Of a stretch of 64,000 bases of DNA, positions 51,266 through 60,102 are shown piece by piece. Position 1 is the stretch's first letter, and each line of letters starts with the position of its first letter. Below the pieces are notes generated by a model. The model did no database searches. It was not told the DNA's origin and saw only the letters and a program-made list of their open reading frames with translations. Origin of the DNA: an uncultured bacterium (GTDB lineage Bacteria; Myxococcota_A; Bradymonadia; UBA7976; VGTA01); NCBI GenBank assembly GCA_943788935.1, contig CALSSE010000017.1, forward strand, positions 1 to 64,000. The letters are read 5' to 3'. A program made the translations under genes and the position numbers.

Positions 51266-53899
51266 ATGACTAGTTACAAAACGATTGCAATACTTACATG
51301 TCTACACCTGTTCGCGTGTGGTGATCCAACGCTCCATAGTCAAGATTTAGACTCAGCCCCAAGTGACACTACGCTTGTTATTAGTGATGAGGATTTAGGG
51401 AATAAAGATTTAGTTGTAGCAGGGGGAGAAGGCGGAGAAGAAGGCCCCGTGAATGGCGGAGAAGAAGGCCCCGTGAATGGCGGAGAAGAAGGCCCCGTGA
51501 ATGGCGGAGAAGAAGGCCTCGTGAATGGCGGAGAAGAAGGCCTCGTGAATGGCGGAGAAGAAGGCCCCGTGAATGGCGGAGAAGAAGGCCCCGTGAATGG
51601 CGGAGAAGAAGGTCCAAATGACACAGATAGCGACGATGATGGCGTATCAGACGGAGATGAAGTCACCAACGGGACAGATCCTAACGACTCAGACAGCGAC
51701 GATGATGGCGTATCAGACGGCAACGAGCTGACCAACGGGACAGATCCTAACGACCCAGACAGCGACGATGATGGCGTATCAGACGGCAACGAGCTGACCA
51801 ATGGGACAAACCCGAATGACTCAGACAGCGACGATGATGGCGTATCAGACGGCAACGAGCTGACTAACGGAACAAACCCGAATGACTCAGACAGCGACGA
51901 TGATGGCGTATCAGACGGCAACGAGCTGACCAATGGGACAAACCCGAATGACTCAGACAGCGACGATGATGGCGTATCAGACGGAGATGAAGTCACCAAC
52001 GGGACAGATCCTAACGACCCAGACAGCGACGACGATGGCGTATCAGACGGCAACGAGCTGACTAACGGAACAAACCCGAATGACTCAGACAGCGACGATG
52101 ATGGCGTATCAGACGGCAACGAGCTGACCAACGGGACAAACCCGAATGACTCAGACAGCGACGACGATGGCGTATCAGACGGCAACGAGCTGACCAACGG
52201 GACAGATCCTAACGACCCAGACAGCGACGATGATGGATTATCAGACGGCAACGAGCTGACCAACGGGACAGATCCTAACGACCCAGACAGCGACGACGAT
52301 GGCGTATCAGACGGCAACGAGCTGACCAACGGGACAAACCCGAATGACTCAGACAGCGACGATGATGGCGTATCAGACGGCAACGAGCTGACCAATGGGA
52401 CAGATCCTAACGACCCAGACAGCGACGATGATGGCGTATCAGACGGCAACGAGCTGACCAACGGGACAAACCCGAATGACTCAGACAGCGACGATGATGG
52501 CGTATCAGACGGCAACGAGCTGACCAACGGGACAGATCCTAACGACCCAGACAGCGACGATGATGGCGTATCAGACGGCAACGAGCTGACCAATGGGACA
52601 AACCCGAATGACTCAGACAGCGACGATGATGGCGTATCAGACGGCAACGAGCTGACCAATGGGACAAACCCGAATGACTCAGACAGCGACGATGATGGCG
52701 TATCAGACGGCAACGAGCTGACCAATGGGACAAACCCGAATGACTCAGACAGCGACGATGATGGCGTATCAGACGGCAACGAGCTGACCAATGGGACAAA
52801 CCCGAATGACTCAGACAGCGACGATGATGGCGTATCAGACGGAGATGAAGTCACCAACGGGACAGATCCTAACGACCCAGATAGCGACGATGATGGATTA
52901 TCAGACGGAGATGAAGTCTCTAGTTGTAGCTCACCTGTAGATCAAGACAGTGATGATGATTTGGTGAGTGATGGCGATGAAATCCTGAATGGTTCTGATC
53001 CCTGTGAGGCAGATCAATCTCCTCCCCCGCCTGCTCTACCAGAATCATGTGATGGGTTAGTCTATCAAGGTACTTTTGAACCTCAAACATCTTCAGAGCT
53101 CTCTGAATTTTGTGCAGATGGATATACTGTCATTAGCGAAGACTTAGTCGTTGATAGAACATACTTTACGAATTTGATCGGTTTAGAATGCCTCTGTGAA
53201 GTAAGAGGTGACGTAAAGGTAGAACGAAATAACACTCTGTTAAATATTAGAGGTTTGAATCAGCTGCGTATTATTGGTGGCTCTCTTATTGTCATGAATA
53301 ACTTATCTTTACGAAATCTTTATCGACTCAATAATCTCCAATGGATTGGTGAAGATTTGAAGGTTATCAATGAACAATCATTGAATAATTTGAATCACTT
53401 TACGTCATTAGAAACCATAAGAGGAGCGATCTTAATCGATGAAACTCGATCGTTACAAACGATTAACGGCTTTAATCAGCTCACTTGGTTGGGGGGATCG
53501 CTAAGCCTTCATGATAATCATTCTCTCGCTACCGTTTCTGGATTTTCAGAGATTGATACACTCGGTCATAATCTTGAGTTCATTGGGAATCTCTCCCTAA
53601 GGTCGATTTCAGGCTTTAACCGATTGATAGATATTGATGGTGACCTATTCATAAATAGAAATTCCTCTCTTCGAGAAATCAATGGTTTACGTGGGCTTCA
53701 TGGTATAACTGGAGCACTTGAGATCAACAGAAACAACAAACTATATTGTCTCATCGGTCTACACAGCATAAGGTCTCTATCAGGTGACCTATTTATTCAA
53801 CAGAATCATAGCCTACCGAACTCACGAGCCCTTAATCTTAGGGATAGTATTGGTAACGGTCTTCAAGGTAATGCTTTTATCTCTGGTAACAGTCCCTAG
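51266..53899 (+). CDS. Giant repeat lipoprotein: GGEEGPVN and TSP3-like Ca-binding repeats plus leucine-rich C-terminus
   Basis: An 877-residue protein. The lipobox LFAC gives lipid Cys18. Residues about 50-115 are eight-residue GGEEGPVN units (24-bp repeat). Residues 117-555 are about 20 near-identical 22-residue units of type DSDSDDDGVSDGNELTNGTN (66-bp DNA repeat); the DxDxDGxxDG core is the thrombospondin type-3 calcium-binding motif, likely forming a long rigid stalk. The C-terminal 280 residues hold leucine-rich turns of about 23-25 residues (IGGSLIVMNN, LRGLHGITGALEI) like receptor-L/LRR domains, so the tip may bind a ligand. The long antisense frame here is an artefact of the repeats. 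Confidence 0.88.
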   Translation: MTSYKTIAILTCLHLFACGDPTLHSQDLDSAPSDTTLVISDEDLGNKDLVVAGGEGGEEGPVNGGEEGPVNGGEEGPVNGGEEGLVNGGEEGLVNGGEEGPVNGGEEGPVNGGEEGPNDTDSDDDGVSDGDEVTNGTDPNDSDSDDDGVSDGNELTNGTDPNDPDSDDDGVSDGNELTNGTNPNDSDSDDDGVSDGNELTNGTNPNDSDSDDDGVSDGNELTNGTNPNDSDSDDDGVSDGDEVTNGTDPNDPDSDDDGVSDGNELTNGTNPNDSDSDDDGVSDGNELTNGTNPNDSDSDDDGVSDGNELTNGTDPNDPDSDDDGLSDGNELTNGTDPNDPDSDDDGVSDGNELTNGTNPNDSDSDDDGVSDGNELTNGTDPNDPDSDDDGVSDGNELTNGTNPNDSDSDDDGVSDGNELTNGTDPNDPDSDDDGVSDGNELTNGTNPNDSDSDDDGVSDGNELTNGTNPNDSDSDDDGVSDGNELTNGTNPNDSDSDDDGVSDGNELTNGTNPNDSDSDDDGVSDGDEVTNGTDPNDPDSDDDGLSDGDEVSSCSSPVDQDSDDDLVSDGDEILNGSDPCEADQSPPPPALPESCDGLVYQGTFEPQTSSELSEFCADGYTVISEDLVVDRTYFTNLIGLECLCEVRGDVKVERNNTLLNIRGLNQLRIIGGSLIVMNNLSLRNLYRLNNLQWIGEDLKVINEQSLNNLNHFTSLETIRGAILIDETRSLQTINGFNQLTWLGGSLSLHDNHSLATVSGFSEIDTLGHNLEFIGNLSLRSISGFNRLIDIDGDLFINRNSSLREINGLRGLHGITGALEINRNNKLYCLIGLHSIRSLSGDLFIQQNHSLPNSRALNLRDSIGNGLQGNAFISGNSP
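51424..51612. repeat. 24-bp in-frame repeat (GGEEGPVN), about 8 copies
   Basis: Near-identical GGCGGAGAAGAAGGCCCCGTGAAT units; two carry C-to-T changes turning Pro to Leu. Confidence 0.95.
51615..52925. repeat. 66-bp in-frame TSP3-like repeat, about 20 copies
   Basis: Copies differ by only a few positions: NELTNG versus DEVTNG, TDPNDP versus TNPNDS, and silent GAT/GAC changes. The variants recur in blocks, which shows recent unequal recombination or slippage within the array. Confidence 0.95.
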
Positions 53900-54238
53900 C
53901 CCTTTTGATTGATACGTTGGTATCTGCTGTGAAGTGATGATCACGAGTGTTTTAGATCTCTTTACAGCTGAAGTTCTTACCGGTTCATTCAGCGAGACAT
54001 GAATAGAATAGGGCTCTTCAGTCATTCATTGATGATTGGCGCCTGAGCAGGTGAGGAAGAGCGACTTAATGATCATCAGTTTGTGTGTATGATGTCTCAT
54101 CTCACAAGATATGCTGATCAAAACTAGCGATAAATGATCATTTATAAGCGATTGGGGTCCAATAGGTCATGAGGCGAGCTGAATAGGCGCCTCATTGAAC
54201 GGCGCTAGCAGCTCTCCATAACTATTGGAGAGGGCTGT
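53900..54238. other. Intergenic, 339 bp, convergent, with terminator-like hairpin
   Basis: Between two convergent lipoprotein genes. A stem CTCTCC (54212-54217)/GGAGAG (54227-54232) with a 9-nt loop is followed by a T-rich stretch on the plus strand and could terminate plus-strand transcripts. Nothing else seen. Confidence 0.45.
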
Positions 54239-54850
54239 CTATTTCTTTTTTTGGCGCTTTGAAGACGACTTCTTTACGGGTTTAGATCGTTTGGTTTTGG
54301 TAGTCTTTCGGCGACGCTTTTTCTTGAAGCGCTTAATAAAACTTCGATTACTAGAAGAGACTTTGATTAAACGTTGAGTTTGTGTCCCTAAAAATAACAA
54401 AGCCTCTTCATGGGTAGCTTTTGGCGTTGTTTGAATCGCTGACTTTACTTGCTGATTTGTCGAATCAATAGACGTCAACGCACGATTTCTTTGATCGTTT
54501 TGAAGACCACCGACTCTCAGATTATTCAGCTCTCGTTTTTGGCGAGTATTAGATTCGATTTTATATTCAATCTCTTCCAATTTGGAAGGGATGGCGTTGA
54601 GGTAGTCATTAGCCGCCTTCATCGCCTTAACTTGGGCTTTAGAGTCTGATAGTTTTTGGGCAGAGCTCCACATCTTTGTCGCGGTTGTTAAATCACTTGT
54701 AAGCACTGGCTTCCATTGAGGATAAGTCGCTATTGCTGTCTTTTGTTTAGCTTGAAGTTCATTCCACCGCTTGGTCTCCTTCTCTGGACTAGAACAGGCA
54801 AAGAGGAGTGAGATGAGGAGCAAGAATGCCCCAAAGGTGAGTCGATACAT
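54239..54850 (-). CDS. Lipoprotein with basic C-terminal tail
   Basis: A 203-residue protein. Signal peptide with lipobox LLFAC (Cys19). The body is alpha-helical and charged. The last 35 residues are extremely Lys/Arg-rich (RFKKKRRRKTTKTKRSK...), which could contact lipopolysaccharide, peptidoglycan or nucleic acid. No family recognised. The gene is AT-rich relative to most neighbours. Confidence 0.65.
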   Translation of the reverse strand: MYRLTFGAFLLLISLLFACSSPEKETKRWNELQAKQKTAIATYPQWKPVLTSDLTTATKMWSSAQKLSDSKAQVKAMKAANDYLNAIPSKLEEIEYKIESNTRQKRELNNLRVGGLQNDQRNRALTSIDSTNQQVKSAIQTTPKATHEEALLFLGTQTQRLIKVSSSNRSFIKRFKKKRRRKTTKTKRSKPVKKSSSKRQKKK

Positions 54851-55334
54851 TTTTGTCTCTTTTCCAGCGAAATGACTTCATCGCTTCAATATAATTGAGG
54901 AGGACTCATATTGCCTTCAAGAGGGATGGTATTCAAGATAAATTAGGTACTTACTTGAGTCTAAGCTGTTATATTAGTTTAGTATAGAATACCGTGTTTA
55001 AGTAGTGCGATTCGATGCCTCGCTGTTTGCCTATATGAGCATTAGCCTCAGCGTTTTTATCAAGCTGCTTAATCTTGGAAATATGGACTAGGCTTACCGC
55101 TGCGATACAGACGTTTATCATTATAGAGTGTGTAAAATAGTGATCGATTCGATGACGACTTTAAGGAAAAGGCTTATGAGATCGACCACAATGTAAGGGA
55201 TGATCATAACTTCATAGAGGCTCAATATTTGAGCACTCTTTATCGCAATGAAGTAGAGCGAGATTGAGACTATCTGACTTCGACCTTTTGAAGATCTGGA
55301 AATATTTTGCCTTAATCCTTATTTTGACTCGCGC
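54851..55334. other. Intergenic, 484 bp, no gene seen
   Basis: Between two minus-strand genes. AT-rich, without convincing ORFs, RNA genes or repeats. Confidence 0.5.
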
Positions 55335-55847
55335 CTACCAGCCAAAGCTCCCTGGGCTCCCCTTAAAAGGTCCAACGATTTCTTGAGTAATCCATCCTCC
55401 ATAGAATGAGCCTGGCTGAGGCTGAACGAGCTCTCCATCGATGAAACATCGGTCCACTCTCTGAGCATAAAACGCAAAGTGATTTTTAATGAGATTAAAG
55501 TGATCGGTCGGTTGAGGATAGGTCCAAACCGCTTGAGGAGAATGTTGCTCACCTACACGCAAGTCAAAGTACTGAGCGCTCCCCTTCCACTCGCAACCGC
55601 TGGCTGCATTAATGGGGTGTAGGTAGGTCATATTTAAGTCATGTCGAGGCAAGTAATAGACAGGAGGATGACTCGTCTCAAGAACCCTCCAAGCACTACG
55701 AGTCTCCGCGATGAGCGTGTCAGCAAAAAATACTTGTATCAGCTTAGAGGTCTGCTCTACAGCAGGCGGGCGTGGATAACTCCATACTGACTCCTGTCCC
55801 TCTATAATAGGTTTAGGCCTTGGCTGTTTAGCTTTACTTTTAAACAT
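55335..55847 (-). CDS. DUF427-domain protein
   Basis: A 170-residue cytoplasmic protein with the DUF427 pattern: ESVWSYPRPP, RVLETSHPPVYYLP, CEWKGSAQYFD, VDRCFIDGELVQPQPGSFYGGWIT and VGPFKG near the end. DUF427 proteins are small beta-barrel folds with no established enzyme activity. Length and motifs fit, so family assignment is secure and function unknown. Confidence 0.9.
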   Translation of the reverse strand: MFKSKAKQPRPKPIIEGQESVWSYPRPPAVEQTSKLIQVFFADTLIAETRSAWRVLETSHPPVYYLPRHDLNMTYLHPINAASGCEWKGSAQYFDLRVGEQHSPQAVWTYPQPTDHFNLIKNHFAFYAQRVDRCFIDGELVQPQPGSFYGGWITQEIVGPFKGSPGSFGW

Positions 55848-55975
55848 ACTTCACCATCTTTGTTGCTTGGAGGCCTCTTTAAGATGAGGAAGAGAGCTCT
55901 TTTGATGCAGTATTATGAGACATATAACACGTAGAGATAATCGAGCTCTAAACCTCAGTGAGGAGACTCTGTTGA

Positions 55976-56746
55976 CTATGGTAATGTCACGCTGTCTATC
56001 ATGATCAAATCATGTTCATCCACAGGGCCATTCAGCAGCTGTTGAACCTGATAAACAGTGGCGCTCGCAATCTCGGTATTTATGCTTACGAAGTGAAGTG
56101 AATCACCTAAGCAGTGGCCTGAATTTACGAGTAAATGACCGTTATGCTCAACGATACCAGGCAAATGAGTATGGCCCATCACGGTCATTTGAGCGTGACG
56201 CTCCCTTGATTGTTGAATGAGCTTACGCTCTAACCCCCCCAATTGAGCGTCTCTTGAAGACCCGGTGATGAGGTTATGGAGTTGATCAAAAAAACGAGTC
56301 AAGGCGTGTGTACCCAAGCGCGCGGCCCAGGCAGAGAACCAAACAACGAACTCACCAATATAGCGGAGATGATGTGCCCAGATATCGAACTGATGACCAT
56401 GAGTGAAGATAATATGTACCTGATCGATCTTGATTGAGATCTCTTGGGGAACTCCCTCGAGAGCCTCTACCGCTTGATCATGATTTCCAGCGACGTAACG
56501 ATAAGGTGGATGGGCAAAGCGCTGTGCGAGCTCAGGATGAGCGGCACGCACTCGCCTTAGCTCTCGTTGGGGATTACCTGGCCATTTGGGGGTTAACAGC
56601 TCCCAGACATCACCGAGTAAAATGATCTGCTCATGGTGAACTTCTAAATAATCTAAGAGTCGTATTAAGGCTTCATCCTTCCCGCGTTTTCGGTCTGCTC
56701 TATCTCCGCGCCCGAGGTGGATGTCTGAGATCACTGCGATATTCAT
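55976..56746 (-). CDS. Calcineurin-like metallophosphoesterase
   Basis: About 256 residues from ATG 56746 with AGGA 7 nt upstream; the longer frame from 56872 is not supported. Dimetal motifs are present in order: SDIHLG, GDVWE, GNHD, THGHQFD and GHTHLPG. The set and size recall LpxH/UDP-diacylglucosamine hydrolase-like and related phosphoesterases, but the substrate cannot be set. An internal hydrophobic stretch (GEFVVWFSAWAARLG) may contact membrane. Confidence 0.85.
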   Translation of the reverse strand: MNIAVISDIHLGRGDRADRKRGKDEALIRLLDYLEVHHEQIILLGDVWELLTPKWPGNPQRELRRVRAAHPELAQRFAHPPYRYVAGNHDQAVEALEGVPQEISIKIDQVHIIFTHGHQFDIWAHHLRYIGEFVVWFSAWAARLGTHALTRFFDQLHNLITGSSRDAQLGGLERKLIQQSRERHAQMTVMGHTHLPGIVEHNGHLLVNSGHCLGDSLHFVSINTEIASATVYQVQQLLNGPVDEHDLIMIDSVTLP

Positions 56747-56850
56747 AGATAATCCTGAGTGAGAAGAGGTTGAGATTCTGGACAAGACCTTTGTTGATAA
56801 ATCATTTAGCAATATAAAGTACCCAGTCAGAAATGTACGAGTGGTCCTGT

Positions 56851-57453
56851 TTAGAAGCGACCACCAACCCAAGCATGCTTACTGTGTTCATCGGACCAAA
56901 GGCCAAGGCTGATGGGCGAAGATGATTTAGAGACCTTGTTGTGCGGTAAGATGAATTCCAAAGCCATTAAGCTAAGCCCTATACCTTGGAGCAGCGCTAA
57001 AGAGTTATTGGCGGCTTCAAAACTTGTGTCTCCATTAGATGCGTTTATCTCTTGAACTCGTAGGGGACCTAGAACAGGAATAAAAGAGGCGCTGGCTTGT
57101 CCCGGAAAAGGGTCGGTCACCATCACTCCAATGACTGTTAATGCGTATGAAGTCACAAACATATATAACCCTGCTGTACCGACGTTCTTTCGCCAGGCAT
57201 CTGCCATATTAGGAGGAGTTTGTGTGTGAAGTGAGCCTGTTGACATGTTACGGGGTTGAGGAGAAGCGATCTCTCGATTGAGAGGGATGTTCGTTTGTGA
57301 AGTGTTCGTTTGTGAAGTGTTCGTTTGCGAGGAGCAATATCCTGGATCCTTGAGGCAAGAGAGCTGTTGATCTAAACTGACTCCTGCTTTGGCTTCCATC
57401 TCTGCCTGAAAGGCGGGGGAGATGGTATAAATAAGGCTCAGAGCGCGTCTCAT
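56851..57453 (-). CDS. 3' part of a frameshifted envelope protein gene
   Basis: A 200-residue frame with no good RBS; its ATG 57453 lies inside the upstream gene. It contains SQTNT repeats (15-bp unit), then two hydrophobic segments (LYMFVTSYALTVIGVMV, LALLQGIGLSLMALEFIL), and ends with GLWSDEHSKHAWVGGRF. Amino-acid composition looks genuinely coding to the end at 56851. It is probably the C-terminal half of the protein started at 57850, one base out of phase. Confidence 0.6.
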   Translation of the reverse strand: MRRALSLIYTISPAFQAEMEAKAGVSLDQQLSCLKDPGYCSSQTNTSQTNTSQTNIPLNREIASPQPRNMSTGSLHTQTPPNMADAWRKNVGTAGLYMFVTSYALTVIGVMVTDPFPGQASASFIPVLGPLRVQEINASNGDTSFEAANNSLALLQGIGLSLMALEFILPHNKVSKSSSPISLGLWSDEHSKHAWVGGRF

Positions 57454-57850
57454 GAGCTTTCAGGCTGACCCGTAGACTCTTACCAAACTTAATCAATTCA
57501 CCGGTAATGATATAGTCCGCGCTCAACATGCGCCCTGTTTCAACTTCACAAGTCCCTACGCAGTCCTCTAAGTGAACATCAGGCGGGAGGAGCATCTCGA
57601 TGTTTTCTTTAGTGATCACTGAATAATGTGAGGAGGGTAAGAGGCGGGAGATCCTCCTAATCTCATCACTAAGAAACTTGACTTCAGCGCCAGAAATGAG
57701 TCTCGGAGCCATATTTTTTAGCTCTAAGATGGCGATGCGCTTAGGGCTATTTTTTATTTCACCTTGAGCAGGTGTCACCGTGATTAATGATCCAGAGCTA
57801 AGATAAAAACCAAGGAGGTAAATACTCAGTCTTTTGAATGTATTGATCAT
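57248..57850 (-). CDS. 5' part of a frameshifted envelope protein gene
   Basis: ATG 57850 begins a signal peptide (LSIYLLGFYLSSGSLITVTPAQG). The mature part KRIAILELKNMAPRLISGAEV...LSDEIRRI, then DCVGTCEVETGRMLSADYIITGELIKFGKSLRVSLKAHETR, looks like the TolB/CsgG-type nucleotide-free envelope domain common in myxobacterial proteins. After HETR the frame becomes unconvincing and ends in low-complexity NEHFTNEHFTN. A change to the overlapping -1-coordinate frame between about 57453 and 57400 would continue the protein. Confidence 0.65.
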   Translation of the reverse strand: MINTFKRLSIYLLGFYLSSGSLITVTPAQGEIKNSPKRIAILELKNMAPRLISGAEVKFLSDEIRRISRLLPSSHYSVITKENIEMLLPPDVHLEDCVGTCEVETGRMLSADYIITGELIKFGKSLRVSLKAHETRSEPYLYHLPRLSGRDGSQSRSQFRSTALLPQGSRILLLANEHFTNEHFTNEHPSQSRDRFSSTP

Positions 57851-57883
57851 ATTGTCTCTCTGTATAAAAGGAGTGGAGATCAC

Positions 57884-58333
57884 CCTCAGATAGTTAAAGA
57901 AACGGTAGTCTTTCTCAAGGTTAATGTCTTGATCACTCTTTTTTTTAAATCATAACTTAAATCATAAAGTGTCTCATTTGTTTAAATCAACAGACTCAAA
58001 TATAACACAAGCTAGCGGGTCAAATCATTGAGCAGGCAATATGAGTCGTGTGTAGAGGGTGGACTTAACAACATTTAGCAGCTCTCCAGCGCTCACCGAA
58101 GAGGACGCATCGCCTCTATGAAAGATGAGGGTCGATAGACTGAATGGAATGCTTCCGAGAGTGGCCTACACTATATGTTGGGCTACGCTTCGAATAAAGA
58201 CTAGATCAAATAGAGACTAGATGATTAATCGTCTATCTGAGTGGAGTGCTCGGAGAGCATGCAGGTACGAAATCGCATCACCATCTTCAGACCGCTTAGG
58301 AGACGCTCGTAATAAAAAGCTTAAATGAATCCC
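57884..58333. other. Intergenic, about 450 bp, no gene seen
   Basis: AT-rich with T and A runs near 57935-57960. No supported ORF, RNA gene or repeat array. Confidence 0.5.
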
Positions 58334-59350
58334 TTACGCTCTTCCTTGGATGGTCGTGATCGCTTCTGCTGTGTCGAGCACGGACTTCTTGAAGGGCGTA
58401 GGAGTCCAATTAAACACACTCCTCGTCTCGGAGTTATCCGAGCTGAGGTTCATTCCGAGGAGACCAATCATCCCCTTTGCCTCACGGTCAAACTTACTTA
58501 ATACTCTCAGCAACAGATTGGGGGCGACGCGAGTGCTCGGACCTTTATAGCCTGCGTCTTTAAGAATTTGGGCGGCGCTGATGAAACCGTTTGGCTCAGC
58601 GCTAGCGGCGATGAATCGCCTCCCTGAGGCTTCAGTGATACTCAGCGCTTTGACATGCAACATCGCCACATCCCGCACATCTACCATAGGGAACGATAAT
58701 TTGGGCACCATGGGGAGTTTTCCGCGTAACATTTGATCGAGTGATGACATCGACTGACCTGTGATGTTGCTCCCCAACGGTGGACCAAAAACACCACCCG
58801 GCGCGATCACGGTTAGCTCTAATGATGACTCTCCATTATGGTTGTTGATAAAATCCCAAGCCGCCTTTTCGGCGAGGGTCTTGCTCTTGGTATAAGTGCT
58901 CAAGTAGGGTGTATTGACATCAGTCCAACTCTCGGGACCAAAGGTGCCTGTCTTCATACTGCCCATCATGGAGAGGGTTGAGCTGGTTAGCACTACGCGA
59001 GTCACGTTGGCGTGTTTCGCAGCGCGTAATACACGAAGAGTCCCCTCAACCGCAGGAATGATTATTTCATCAGGAGTCTTGGGGTTCGCGATCGTAAAAG
59101 GCGAAGCGACATGCATAACAAAGTCACAGCCAACAGCGGCTTGATCCCAACCCTCATCTGTAGTGAGGTCGAGCTCGACTAGCGTCAAGTTGGTGGTGTC
59201 AACCGCTGCCGCAGTCAGCGTGTCAAAGACCTCTCGCTCTTTATTCAGATGACGAATAGAGCCCCGTACAGCATAGCCCGCTTCTAATAACTCTTTGGCG
59301 CAATGTAATCCTATGTAACCTGATATCCCAGTTAGTAAAACGGTTTTCAT
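58334..59350 (-). CDS. NAD-dependent epimerase/dehydratase, dihydroflavonol-reductase-like
   Basis: A 338-residue extended SDR. TGISGYIGLHCAKELL is the NADP motif, HVASPF (about 82) and STYTKSKTLAEKAAW (Tyr/Lys active site) are typical of the DFR/cinnamoyl-CoA reductase group, with VIAPGGVFGP after it. It would reduce a carbonyl or act on a sugar-like substrate; bacterial members are often aldehyde or ketone reductases. GAGGAG is 5 nt before ATG. The gene stands alone. Confidence 0.9.
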   Translation of the reverse strand: MKTVLLTGISGYIGLHCAKELLEAGYAVRGSIRHLNKEREVFDTLTAAAVDTTNLTLVELDLTTDEGWDQAAVGCDFVMHVASPFTIANPKTPDEIIIPAVEGTLRVLRAAKHANVTRVVLTSSTLSMMGSMKTGTFGPESWTDVNTPYLSTYTKSKTLAEKAAWDFINNHNGESSLELTVIAPGGVFGPPLGSNITGQSMSSLDQMLRGKLPMVPKLSFPMVDVRDVAMLHVKALSITEASGRRFIAASAEPNGFISAAQILKDAGYKGPSTRVAPNLLLRVLSKFDREAKGMIGLLGMNLSSDNSETRSVFNWTPTPFKKSVLDTAEAITTIQGRA

Positions 59351-59670
59351 ATGTACTCCTCTCTATATGTTGATTAGAAAAAAATTTTAATACCGAATGG
59401 TATAAATGTAAAGCAAAACGTAGTCAGGCTCATTAAACAGATCAAGCCTAGGCAAATTAAAATTAAGATTTGGTGAAGAAGTAAATCGTTGGGATTGTTT
59501 AAGTCTTGTTCACAATGAGGCATCGGACGCTAGAGTGATTGAACCAAGCAGACTCTCAATATTGCATTCTTTATAGACTTTTATCATAGTCTAGAGGCTC
59601 CTAAATAGGGGGCCCGGCTATCATAGACGAGAGTAAATATACACAACCATTGAGCTATAGGGGGTTACTT
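59351..59670. other. Intergenic, 320 bp, no gene seen
   Basis: Divergent promoter region between the reductase and phhB genes; AT-rich, no clear operator. Confidence 0.5.
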
Positions 59671-59964
59671 ATGCGAGAGGCGACAAGATTAAGTATAGAA
59701 GAGCAAGCGGCGTTCATAGCGAATGGACAAGGCTGGGAGAGGGTCGAGGATAGAGAGGCCATCCAAAAAACCTTCACTTTTGACAACTTCATCGAGGCAT
59801 GGGGGTTCATGAATCGAGTCGCGTTACTCGCTGAGAGTCTTAATCATCATCCTGAGTGGTCTAACGTATATAATCGAGTAGAGATCATTCTCACGACCCA
59901 TGACTGTGGTGGGCTCTCGCATCTTGATATCATGCTCGCTCAGCAGATCGACCTGCAACTTTAG
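59671..59964 (+). CDS. phhB: 4a-hydroxytetrahydrobiopterin dehydratase
   Basis: A 97-residue enzyme that dehydrates 4a-hydroxytetrahydrobiopterin, recycling the pterin cofactor of aromatic amino acid hydroxylases (and related pterin roles). The catalytic pattern HHPEW (H59, H60), Y67 and THDCGGLSHLD (H77, D78) is complete. ATG 59671 has AGGGGG 6 nt before it; the TTG-started longer frame includes the RBS. No aromatic hydroxylase gene lies in the window. Confidence 0.93.
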   Translation: MREATRLSIEEQAAFIANGQGWERVEDREAIQKTFTFDNFIEAWGFMNRVALLAESLNHHPEWSNVYNRVEIILTTHDCGGLSHLDIMLAQQIDLQL

Positions 59965-60027
59965 AGATTAAATAGTGCTTGTCTCTTATGAGCTGTCAAT
60001 GACACTATTATGTAGAGACTAAAAGAC

Positions 60028-60090
60028 TAAGTACTAAGATACTAAGAGATACTAAGAGATAAGAGACTAAGAGATTAAGAGACTAAGAAA
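60028..60090. repeat. Short degenerate tandem repeats before the ferritin-like gene
   Basis: Variants of ACTAAGAGAT and AGACTAAGAGATTAAG repeat about seven times just before the RBS at 60094. Confidence 0.8.
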
Positions 60091-60102
60091 GCGGAGGCAC
60101 TT

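Noticed and set aside
51340..52857. 505-residue antisense frame
   Set aside because: It exists only because the 66-bp unit is open in several frames; composition is pure repeat with no start signal.
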